Assembly (NCBI GenBank): GCA_012064385.1
Contig: QRDG01001987.1
Span: forward strand, 124,001-188,000
DNA from: Puccinellia tenuiflora
Taxonomy: Eukaryota; Streptophyta; Magnoliopsida; Poales; Poaceae
Length of the DNA: 64,000 nucleotides
Direction of reading: 5' to 3'
A program made the translations under genes and the position numbers. The notes under the pieces are model-generated. The model saw only the letters and a list, made by a program, of their open reading frames with translations, did not search any database and was not told the DNA's origin. Of the stretch, positions 21,498 through 32,800 are shown piece by piece (position 1 is the first letter of the stretch; every line of letters begins with the position of its first letter).

Positions 21498-24400
21498 TAG
21501 AGTCAATAATCTAGTTTACATTTTCTCGATCCAACACTCATGGTGTCTAACACTCATGGAGTCTCAGTGTTGATCATGTTTGCTCGTGGAAGAGGTTCTG
21601 TCCGTGTTCTGTACTATACAGTTCTTTATGTTCTTTGCAAAAACGTTAATGTCACCTAATTTGACATTACTTTATCATCTCATGATAAACTTCCTATCAT
21701 CCCATGATAGAACTCATTATCATATAATGTATATAACATGTTTGGTTATAGAGTGAGATATTCATATCCCTTTATGCCTATATGACGTATGATCAGTCAA
21801 ATGGACTTTCTCATAGCATATCCATCCGGAACTCACTCAATCTTGAAACAACTTTCTCAAACCAAAATAGTATATCTTTTAATCCTTGAATTAATCATAT
21901 ACTCCTATATGTTGTAGACTCACAAATCGACAGTGCAATCATGTCACTTCGATATTTTCGATCATGCTTTCGCTGCGCTTCTGCCTTTATGAGATTTCCA
22001 ATCTAGCTTGGTTTTATGACTTCAACCAAGTCTACCAATCTCTAGATTCTATTATCTCAACTCCATGAAAAAATGACTCCTCACTTAACATGTTCTTCTA
22101 ACCAAGAACTTGGGTCACATATCGTCAAATACAAACACATGGTTCTTATATGTTTAGACCTATGAACCATTCATAGCGAATACCAACATATCCTTCAACC
22201 ATCAATTTTGTACTGAGTTATCAACTCAATGTTTCACCTATTTTTCACAAGCAGATGAACCTTTCTTCTCTTGTTTTATTTTGAACTCCTTCAAAATCTT
22301 ACTTAGGTTAAACATCCTGACATAATGCTTATCAAATATATCTATCCTCCATAGATACATCCATCTCCATGGATATTTGACTAACTTCATAAGTTATACG
22401 TTGGTTCCTGACTTATTTACAACATTTATGAAATCTCCATTTCACTCAAACAAGATGTTGTAAACTCCCACTCAAATATACACCATACACATATTAAATT
22501 GTGAAACCACTTTGGCTCCCACTCAGAAATATGTTATCCTTATATTTGACCATGATTAACTAGCTCCCACTCAAACATATGTCTCCACATATTTTGATCA
22601 TGAAAAATAGTTTCTGCTCTAACTTAATATATGTCACCACATATTTTAATTAGATCACACTCGTGTATTTTCTCGATATTTTGGACACCTCCAAAATTCT
22701 TGATTAACTATTAATATCGAGAACTCTTTATACGAATGCTAGTACTTTGCTAGCATAAAATCCCTTCGACTTTAAGCACAACTACACCATGTAGTTAACA
22801 ACATTGAATATGTTAAAGAGCTTTACCTCTTGTGCTTTTGTCCAGTAAGTTTTATTTATCCCTTACAAACCCTTTTGATGAATAAATATGTGAAACAACG
22901 CTTTCACAAAATCAAGCAACAATTACTTTGTGATTTAAACTTAACATAGGATGACTCTTAGTCACTTTCGTATTTAAGGTTTCTATTTCTTCTTTGTAGT
23001 TTCGTAGGTTTGTCCTGTTTCTAAAACATGACAAGTGAATCATGAATATTATTTTGTAACCTGACAAAATACCATATTCTTGAATCCTACTTTTCTTTAG
23101 ACAAGCTAAACCGAAATTCAATGATCACCATCATTAATTCCTTTATGTGTCAAGTTTTAACCAACATAGCACTTTACATATGTGCCACTTGATACATAAA
23201 CAAGCAAGGTTTCACCTTTTCATTTTATTCCAGCAATTCTTTTATCAATGAAACCTTTTCACGATAAATCCACTAAAACATTTAACACAATCAACAATTG
23301 ATTTGTCCCTTTTAGTCTCATATTGTGGAATCACATTCATAGTCACACTTATGAATGTACTACAAACTTTATTTGCAATAGTTTCTAATTATCCCATAAT
23401 TATTGAAACCACTGTTTCACATAACTCATATGTGAAATGCAAATCATTAAATAGACCCTTATTTAAAACAGAGTGTTTATCAAATAAATCTAAATGCTAT
23501 TATTAAACCCCGAAGTAAAACCCTTCTTTGAGACCACACAATATCAAATAGTGTGTGATTACAATATCTTAGGACATATCAAACGCCTTTGAAATATTCT
23601 AAACATTGTAATTTGTGATAACACTTCTCACAAGTCTGCATACTAACATATAACTCAAATATTTTGTCTCTTTTGATCAAATCATAAAGACTCAATTTTC
23701 TTGTTAACTTAATATCCTAAACTCCAGAATTTTATTTGATCTCATCAAATATCATAACTCGAACAAATACATATATTTACTCATATCACTTATGATGGAG
23801 CGCACAAAATAATGACATCTCACATTTGCTGAAAATACAACCAACACTTGTGTTTATCTTCGGCAACTCATGACACACTTCCAAAGGGTGGCATTTTTAG
23901 TCATACTCCTTCAACAAGGCGCATTGATAAAACATCAAAATGTTTATTCAATCTTTAGCATGACTAAAACAATTGTCATTATTAAGTTTTGGATATCTTT
24001 AGTATGTCACATATTTTATAAATGTTTAACCAATTTATCATCTAGATTATAATAAGAATAATACACTTATAATCGAAAACTTGTGATTTCCAAAAAGGAT
24101 CACTCATGAAAATAGAACAACCATTGTCTTTAACATGAATAACCGTCTCACATAAGCAAGACACACTAATTAAAATCACACTTAATTCGGTTACAAAACT
24201 TATTCAAATCCTCTAATCCAAATGATAAATGTAGAGACAGATCATTGCCAGCATCAACTCCTTGATTGCCACTATTCTGCAACGTCTTCCCATATCCTTT
24301 ATGCAAATCTCAAGCAGCAGGTTCTGTTTCATAAAACAGAATGAGTATCAAATACTTATTGAAACCGCCACAATTGCAATTTGGACTTAAACACTTATAA

Positions 24401-26257
24401 CTTGTATATCACTATATACTTTCTGCATTGTCAACTTCTCTTGCTATGGGTTCCACTTTGACATGACGCAGCCGAGACACAAACTCACAGAAAGTGATCA
24501 AATCGCTTCCTATGACATAGTCTCCGGCATAATTCTTGAAGCTGGGGAGAAGCTAGCGTATCACCCCACCTATCGCGAAACCGTCATATATCTCGTGGTT
24601 CCAAACAAGCACTAGACGATGATGTATCTCATGCATTATCCTCAGGTGTTGTTCCAAGCAAGTGTTCTCTTCCATCTTGAGTGAAAGAAAACCGTTCAGA
24701 CATTCGAACCTTACAATTCTAACTTGTGTTGAAAAACTATTTTTCAGCTCATCAACAATCTCCATTGCAATCAAGTTCTTGAATTGTCTACTTAGGTCAG
24801 AATTCATGAAGGTGCACATCATCCACTTGACTTTCAAGTAGGTGGTTCAAAACCACTCCATGTACTCTTCATCGCTTGCAGAAATATTTAGGTTTATCTC
24901 CTATTGGTTCTTCTAGCACGTAGAGCTGAGCATGGGTGTTTAGGACTTCTTTCAAATGCAGGTACCACAGAATGACCCATCGAGACGCAGTTTTTCAGCA
25001 ACGAACTGACTACCATAGTCGACCATGATCTACAAGGATTTTTGCAAAGACATCTGGACTTTTGTTTATGAAAATTTTAGTTCATCTTAATGAACTCCCA
25101 CTAAACTCAACATCTCTCTGGTTGTTTAGTGACACACGATCCAAATCCACTACACCACAACCGATCATCACGTGAGATGATGTAGCTTCAAAGGTGAACA
25201 TCGCCATGTTGATCATATCATCCATATGACTCGTGTTTATCCTTTCGGCTCTTGTGTTCCGAGGCCATGTCTGTACATGCTAGGCTCGTCAAGGAAACCG
25301 TAGTATTTCCGCGTGTGTAAATCTGACTTACACCCGTTGTATGTGAACGTAGAGTTTATCACACCCGATCATCACGTGGTGTCTCAAAACGACGAACTTT
25401 CGCAACGGTGCATACTAGGGTAGAACACTTCTTGATATTAACGTGAGAGATCACCTTATCATGCTACCGTCGCGATCACATCTAAGCATAACAATAAGGT
25501 GCATAAAAGGATTAACATCACATGCAATTCATAATTGTGATATGATATGGCCTTTCTTCTTGCGTTTTTGATCTCCATCTCCAAAGCACCGGCATGATCT
25601 CCATCTCCGGCATGATCTCCATCATCATGGCGCCATCACCATGGTTGTCCACCAACTATTGCAACTACAACTAATGCTACTCTTAGCAATAAAGTAAAGC
25701 AATTACATAGTGATTCAATGACACGCAGGTCACATAAAATAAAAGACAACCATATGGCTCCTGCCGGTTGCCGTACTCATCGACATGCAAGTCGTGAAAG
25801 ATTACAAACATGATCATTGCATACATTATCACAAATCACATATTGGCCATACCACATCACATGACCCCTCTGCAAAAACAAGTTAGACGTCCTCTACTTT
25901 GTTTATGCAATTTTTACGTGGCTTGGGTCAACGAGATAGAACCGTTCTAATCTACACAAAACCACAAATGTGATATAGTAGTTGCTTATTTACTCATCCT
26001 TTTGAAAGGCCTTCCATTGAAAATTGCATCTTCACTAGAGCAAGAGAAACAGACACCCGCCAGCCACTTATACAAAACAAGTTGCATGTCAGTCGTGGAA
26101 CCGGTCTTCTCGTGCGTGGACAAGTAAGGTTGGTTCGGGCCGCTTCAATCTCACAATACCGCAAAGACGCAAAGTGCACGCGAGAAGGTAGCAACATAAA
26201 ATATCAACGCCCACAACACTTGTGTTCTAATCGCACCAACATCTACGAATAGATCTA
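21498..26257 (-). other. B internal region, largely non-coding
   Basis: About 4.8 kb, AT-rich, with no protease, integrase, RT or RNase H motif. Imperfect repeats of 'ctcccactcaaacatatg' type occur at 22460-22640. Only a gag remnant (24553-24837) is recognisable. This is the form of a large non-autonomous derivative rather than simple decay, because the LTRs are young. Confidence 0.75.
24553..24837 (-). pseudogene. B gag remnant (Copia UBN2-type)
   Basis: A 94-residue frame with NSDLSRQFKNL, EIVDELKNSFSTQVRIVRFE and HLRIMHEIHHRL. This is the pattern of the Copia gag region that carries the alpha-helical UBN2-like domain. It ends before any zinc knuckle. It is probably a fragment kept in a non-autonomous element. 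Whether it is translated cannot be told. Confidence 0.6.
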
Positions 26258-26270
26258 GGCTCTGATACCA
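26258..26270 (-). other. B primer binding site (initiator tRNA-Met)
   Basis: GGCTCTGATACCA on the plus strand is the complement of the Met-type PBS. It is separated by one base from the LTR end at 26272. Confidence 0.9.
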
Positions 26271-26271
26271 C

Positions 26272-28150
26272 TGAAGGGGTCGTTGCATAGAAAACAAAAA
26301 ATTTCCTACGAAACAAGCGGAAGAAACCCCAAGGATCTAGATCTATTAGATGAAGGTAGCGAAGGTGAGATCCAATCTCTTACCCTTGAAGATCAACAAA
26401 CGCGTTTTGTCGGTGCAGGGGTTGGCTAGTCGATCCCCGCAACTAGACTCATCTAGTCGCGAGGAGATGTATTTCCACGCGATCCAATCCGATGAAGTGC
26501 CACGACGGGCAGCACCTCCGCGGTATCCACACATACGGCTCGATGTAGATCTCCGCCTTCTTGATCCCGCAAGCAAGGTGGAGATGGCTAGATGGATCTC
26601 GGCACCACGACGGTTGTGGTGGCGTTGATGATGATGATCTCCACGAGCATGGCTTCGCCAAGCCAAGCAAGAGGAGAGGGAGAGGAGGAGGTGCAGCAGC
26701 AGCCCTACATCTAGGGGTGGTGCGGCAAGCCTTGGTGGAGGAGATGGCGGCAGCCCTCCGGGAGAGGGGTGGCGCAGGAGAGGTGGAGGAGCATGGAGGG
26801 GGCGGCTAGGGTTTGCCACAAGGGCTCCCAAAGGTGTGCCGCACCCCTCCCCTTGCCCTCCTTATATAGGTGGCAGGGGGTGCGCCCCAAGGCCTCCCTA
26901 GGGCCGGTGGCTGGGGTGCCTTAGCCCCCAAGCCAGCCCCTAGGGTTAGGGTTTTGGCCCCCCCCTTTATGGGCCCCTTTGGCCCATATGGGCCTTTAAT
27001 GCCCTGGTGGTGCGGCTGGCCTATGAGGCCAGTCCACCACCCCTTCATGCCATGTGGTCCCCATACTCCTATGGGCCCCACTTCTAGACTCCTCTAGAAC
27101 CTTCTAGAATATTTCGGTACTCTGCCGGAAAATTCCCGGAACTTTTCCGATACCTCCGGAAACCACTTTCCATATATGAACCTTATTCTCTGGACCACTC
27201 CGGAACTCCTCATGATGTCCGGGATCCTATCCGAGACTCCGAATCACCATTCATTCATTCCATCAATTATCTCATCGCTAACCCTAGCTACATCGGAGTG
27301 TTAAGTGTGTGACCCTACGGGTTCGAAAACATGCAGACATGATCATATCAATAATCAATAGCGGGACCGGGATGCCCATATTGACTCCTACATATTTAAC
27401 GAAGTTCCTTATCGATTGAACCACGATGCCGGAGATTCTTAATCTCATATACGATTCCCTTTGTCTCACCGATATTTAATTTGCCCGAGATTCGATCATC
27501 GATATCCCCATATCTAGTTTCATCTCGTTACCTAGCAAATTCTCTTTACTCGTCCATAATATAGGATCTCCGTGATTAACACTTAATCACATGGTTGCAA
27601 CCTTTTCTGATGCTATATTACCGAGAGGGCCCAGAGATATCTTTTCCGTCACAAGGAAAGGACAAATCCCACTCTTGATTCATGTCACCCAACAAATACC
27701 ATCGGAGATACCTGAAAGCCACCTTTATAATCACCCAGTTACGAAGTGACGTTTGATGTCCACAAAGCATTCCTCCGGTAAACGGGGGTGACATAATCTC
27801 ATGGTCAAAGGAAACTATACTTGGCATACTAAAAGTGTTGGCAATGAAACTTGTGTGACACGATCAATTGCAACTCTTTATTATCGGGTCTTGTCCATCA
27901 CATCATTACTCCTAATGATATGACTCCGTTATCAAGTGACTGTAACAAGTCCATGGTTAGGAAACTCTAACCATCTCTTGACTAACGAACTAGTCCGGTA
28001 GAGGCTTACTAGGGACACCTGTTGTTTATATTCCACACATGTATTATGTTTCCGGTTAATACAATTATAGCATGGAGAATAAACTATTATCATAAACATG
28101 AATATGCTAATAAACCATTTTATTATTGCCTCTAGGGCATATTCCCAAAA
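26272..28150 (-). repeat. B 5' LTR, complete (about 1.88 kb)
   Basis: It begins (minus strand) at 28150 and ends at 26272 with ...CTTCA before the PBS. A TATA-like TATATAAGG (minus) lies at about 26868-26876, followed by a GC-rich leader that gives spurious frames. The outermost base pair is AA instead of the CA seen in the other copy, one of the seven differences. The flank 28151-28155 is GGTAC. The partner duplicate is deleted. Confidence 0.85.
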
Positions 28151-28302
28151 GGTACTTTATTAAAAATTCAAGAAACAAAACTAAAAACTAAGTCTCTTGT
28201 TACAGCAAGAGGACACAAAGAAAATCAACAATAAAAACAACCGGGTTGCCTCCCGTAAAGCGCTTTCTTTATAGCCATATAGCTAGGCTTCTTACTTGAT
28301 AT

Positions 28303-29568
28303 TTATGATGGACGAAGCTCATGAGGGAGCTTGAACTTTGGTGTGTCCCTCTTCCTTGGGAAGTGTTCCATACACTTCTTGTGTGGAAACTGAAACTTCA
28401 CATTCCCTTCTTTTGAATCAATGATAGCACCTGTGGTACGAAGAAAAGGTCTTCCAAGAATAATTGGACTAGAGGTTGTATTCCCCATATCCATGATTAG
28501 AAAGTCAACAGGTACAAATGTCATATGCAACTCTACCATAACATCACTTACTTTTCCTAAATCATGTTTAATGGAATCATCAGCAAGTGCAAGTTCAATA
28601 GAGCATTTTTCAAGATTCTTTAATTCAAGAACTTCATATAATTCTTTAGATAAAACAGAGACACTAGATCCTAGATCTAATATAGCATGGTGTGTCTCTT
28701 TTCCAATGGTTACTAGTACTTTGGGAATCCATACATCCCCAAGATTAGGTGGTATCATAGCTTCTTGGTTGTACCTAGCAATCTTTTCTTTTAAAACATG
28801 ATTAGCAATATAAGAACCAAAACCTGCTTGGTTGGAGTTGATGGAAGGATCACTTGCAATTTTTTGTAAGATAGATATTAATTCATGCAAGCTACAATTA
28901 TCTAAGTCAAGTAGTGGTTCCTTGACTTCACTAAGCATTTTAACTTCCTTAACTTTTCTTTCTTTCTCAACCCAAACTTGTTTCTTAACAGGAGCTTCCT
29001 TCATATGTTTAAATGATGGGTTTTTCTTTAATGAATCACTAACACAAACCAACTTCTCCTCAATTCTGTTGAGGTAAACATCTTTTTCAAGAAATTCTTT
29101 CTCACATAATCTTAGTTTTTGCATAACATTAACTAGTTCATTGTCTATCCTGGGAATGATGTTTTCATAATAAGATGCTAGTTGTTCAAAATCCTCTTTA
29201 TTTGGTAGTTTCTCTAATTTGGCTTCAAATTTATCTTTAGATAATGCAAGTGCTACTGTGGTATCCTTCACCTTTTTCTTACTACCCACAAAGCTACCAA
29301 AAAATCTTCTAAGTGTCATGGCTGCACAAGGTGGTGTTGACCATACAAAACTTCCACCTATAGCCCCATCTAAAGCATTTTGATACCAAGGATCTATTCC
29401 ATAATAAAAGTAAAGATTTAGCTTTTCATCTTCACAAGGTGTAGGATCTTCATAGTGTATCCTATTAATTCTTACCCAAGCATCTTTTAATGTTTCTCCA
29501 GGATGTTGCATAAAATTAGAAATGGAACTTAATGGAGGACTCACTTCTTGTTTGTTTCCAATAACCAT
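28303..29568 (-). CDS. Y gag-protease, 421 residues
   Basis: The N-terminal gag part (residues 1-95) has ISNFMQHPGETLKDAWVRIN and DPWYQNALDGAIGGSF. A charged, probably coiled-coil stretch (about 100-215) follows. The retropepsin-like domain has the catalytic DLG at residues 298-300 in HHAILDLGSSVSVLS and the second conserved block IILGRPFL near residue 370. Protease would cut gag during maturation. The frame is open from the first ATG after the PBS to the stop. There is no RT or integrase afterwards: B begins 150 bases downstream and the remainder is deleted, so it cannot be told whether Y ever had pol. The DLGSS variant still keeps the catalytic Asp and Gly. Confidence 0.85.
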   Translation of the reverse strand: MVIGNKQEVSPPLSSISNFMQHPGETLKDAWVRINRIHYEDPTPCEDEKLNLYFYYGIDPWYQNALDGAIGGSFVWSTPPCAAMTLRRFFGSFVGSKKKVKDTTVALALSKDKFEAKLEKLPNKEDFEQLASYYENIIPRIDNELVNVMQKLRLCEKEFLEKDVYLNRIEEKLVCVSDSLKKNPSFKHMKEAPVKKQVWVEKERKVKEVKMLSEVKEPLLDLDNCSLHELISILQKIASDPSINSNQAGFGSYIANHVLKEKIARYNQEAMIPPNLGDVWIPKVLVTIGKETHHAILDLGSSVSVLSKELYEVLELKNLEKCSIELALADDSIKHDLGKVSDVMVELHMTFVPVDFLIMDMGNTTSSPIILGRPFLRTTGAIIDSKEGNVKFQFPHKKCMEHFPRKRDTPKFKLPHELRPS

Positions 29569-29821
29569 GATTGCAAGTTTTTATGTGTTTTTAATTTTAA
29601 ATTCAAAACTGAAAAAAAATGATACTAAACATTGCAAACCGAAATACAAATATGATATGCAAGACAATAACAAAACAAAATAAAATGCTTTGAAGGTAAA
29701 GATGGATAAAGATGATGCTCACGTAGGTGCAACCTACCCAAGCTTAGGTGTTTGTACAAGTTGGTGATGAAGTTGACTTTGTTGTGAGATACTCCTTTGG
29801 ACATATCTTTACAGCAATGAT

Positions 29822-29839
29822 TCCCCGGCAACGGCGCCA
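29822..29839 (-). other. Y primer binding site (tRNA-Asp type)
   Basis: TCCCCGGCAACGGCGCCA, identical to the site in G, 10 bases from the LTR end at 29850. The shared PBS and leader phrase 'aagcttag' near 29745 indicate that Y and G are related families. Confidence 0.9.
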
Positions 29840-29849
29840 GAAAACGTCT

Positions 29850-32800
29850 TGATGGCCTTTGACGTAGTTACCTGCGTCAAAAGAATATAGTTAGGCTAAG
29901 ACCCCAAGTGTAGAGTGTACAGTATAGGAAAGACAGTTTTCCCCACGAGGGGTGACTCGAGGGTTTAATATCGAACTCTCGGGGAATCAGTAGTGAAAGA
30001 TTTATCTTCTTATCCTTCTCTTGAAAACCTACAAAACAAAGTAAACTGTTTTGTGCCCTCAACCTCACCAAGTGGTTGTCAAGCACAAGGTGTGAGAATG
30101 ATATGAGAATATATCAAATGAAAACAAAAAATAAATATGCAATGATGATAAATAAATATGCAAGTGTAGCGCCCTCGCTTAGAAAAGCAAGAACACATCG
30201 TGAAATATGCTATTCCCTGGATCGAGTATGGATAGCAATTCACAAATAGATGTAATACCATGCATCAATGTCAAATAATTATTACATCGCGAGATCCATA
30301 AATAAAATATTCTTTACAAATTGCATAGCCAAAGGCTAGCTTCAATGCAAAGTTTGGCAGCGGAAACATAAGTAGCACAGAGAGCTTCATCATCTTCATG
30401 TGCCACTGGCATACATGTTGGTTGCAAGCTCGAAAGGTAGACGTCCTCACGCATCATCGTAAAAACCTGCAACATTAACGTTGCAGCCCAGGGAATTTGG
30501 GTCAATACCTTGTGACAGGCCGGCAAGTGATACTTTGGTGGAATATGAAATGGCAAGTCTAAATCTATATGCATATCTGGCTGGTGGAGTTGAAGGCTAT
30601 TGCGTAAAGCCAATTTTGTCCTACTTTTCATAAAGCTTTTTCATTTCCCAACTTTCTATGAGACGAACCGGCATGAAAACCAGTGTCTCTTCTACTCTTG
30701 TTCACCCATCAAATTTTATTTATGAAATTGGAATGAGGAGATTTTCCATCGACATCCTTGTCCAGCTGCTCAGAATTGTCCGTAACCGGGGACACGGCTA
30801 TGATCATAGTTTTACACTCTCGAGAGGTTGTGACACTTTCACCACGAGACTTCATCAACCCATTCTGTCCTTGACCTTCTTGAAGTGAAAAGGAAAGGTG
30901 AAGATGAAGACGAGACCTTTGGGAAACAGTCCCCTGTTCCTCTGGGCAGACCCATACCAGGGGTTCATCAGCTGAAATCTGCCGGAATCAGGTTCCTAGA
31001 ACTTACTTAGTCAAGGCAGAGCCATAATACCAAGTGGCTGCACTGGAAGCAATCTAAACTTGGAGTGACTTAAATCTCTTTGTTCCTGGGTGGCCGTTCA
31101 CAAGTGCACGTACTCAGGTACCCGCAGAACTGGGCCTGAGCAGCCACTCAACTTTAACCCACCAATAGAGCAACACCATTTGCCACCCAGGTAGTTTATT
31201 AACTTAGTATAGTTTTTATCCTTTCGTACTATAATAAAACATTTCAGCATAGCAGTTCTAACTTCTACCAAGTGAATGGGTTCCTAAATCAACAGGAATA
31301 AAGGGTGATATACTAAACAGGTCTGCATAGCAATATAGTAGTACACCTATCATGTATACTACTGAAATAGTCTACAATGCATATATAATAAAATAATAGG
31401 TCTTTCATGAAAGGGTGTATGCACTTGCCTTTTTGGTAGTCAATGATCTTTCACTTCTCTCAACAATACACGTAGCTCTCCGTTCAAGCTATAAGATAAA
31501 AGTAACACAACATAAGCACACCATTCCACAACCACAAAAATCAAACAAGACAACAACTAGAAAGATTTGATATCCATTTTATTTTAGACTTTATCTATCT
31601 TAGGGATTATTAGGCAATAAGGATTAAGGTTTGAGGCTAGCTTGCAAGATATGGTTTTGAGGTGTTGAAAGGCAAAGTCAACAAGGTCAAATACATAGAA
31701 GGAATAATTGGATAGTCCTAGGGTATATTGAAATGAATTGATAGGATACCTAACATAGATAGAATTGAAATGGTCCATGTGAATAGAATCACATAAGTCT
31801 CAAATGGTGTAACTATAATACTATTAAATAAAGTGTGACAACACTTATCAAAATAGTACAAGTTACACGTAGATTTTGGTATGAACTAATGGTATATTGA
31901 ATTACTCACATGACTCATTTGTAGCTTAAATAGTTCAAGCTATGTTATTAAGATTGAATGGCATAAGGTTGGATATGTACAAATATTATTGGGAATGTGT
32001 TTCAAGGATCCTAATGGCGGATATCAAGGTTTAAGCACATGTGCTACTGGATAGATAAATCAAATATGAATCCGACGCAAAAAGAATCAATTGGATAGGG
32101 TTTATAGATCTCTAGATATGGCTAATATATGGTTAAAAAAACAAAATTTTAACTTCAGATTTCGAAAATTTAATAATTAGAAAAACTAGTACCACCGGAT
32201 AGAGAATTTAATTTAGAACTCAACGTAGCAAGAATCATCTAAAACGAAGTTATGGATCAAAGGATATGAAATTTACAGATTGGTGACATGAGCTAGTGCA
32301 GTACAAAGATGATCCGATCGATTAGTTCCAGTTTCAAGGAAAAAAAATAGAAAATACGTGGCTGATACCTCCAACGATGCCAAGAAAAAAAAGGAACAGG
32401 GCTCACCGACGGGAAACGTCGGGGACGGCGCTGCGGTGCTCCCCCGAGCTCGGCGAGGAGACGACGACCTGCGGCACGGCACGGCGAAGCGAATGGAGGT
32501 GATGGCGTGCTCGAACGCGTACGGAAACGGTGACTGGAGGCGACCGGAGTGACGGCAACGGACGGCACCCTCGGTCGAGGATGAACACGGCGGTTTTGGG
32601 GCGTCCCAGGGCAAACAAAAGTGTGAGGGAGATGCGCCACAAGATGCTGGTGAGGTTAGGCTAGAGAGGGAGGGGAGGGGCGACCTGAGCTCGTCGGAAA
32701 CTTGCGAAGAACACCGGCAACCGTGCGGAGCTCCGGCGAGGAAATTCGCCGGCCTAGGGGCGTCTCGGAGGGGGCTTTTTGGGGAAAATGAAAGAGGAGG

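Larger units (their letters stand above)
20831..28150 (-). mobile_element. Element B: non-autonomous BARE/Angela-like Copia element
   Basis: Complete 5' LTR at 26272-28150, Met PBS at 26258-26270, truncated 3' LTR at 20831-21482, all on the minus strand. The LTR start (TGTTGGGAATATGCCCTAGA in that orientation) is close to the BARE/Angela consensus known from Triticeae. The internal 4.8 kb has only a gag remnant. It inserted into the internal region of Y, whose sequence resumes at 28151. Seven differences counted across the 652 aligned LTR bases point to a recent insertion. Confidence 0.85.

Noticed and set aside
26346..26831. GC-rich frames of up to 161 codons
   Set aside because: They lie in the leader part of the B LTR and show only low-complexity composition.
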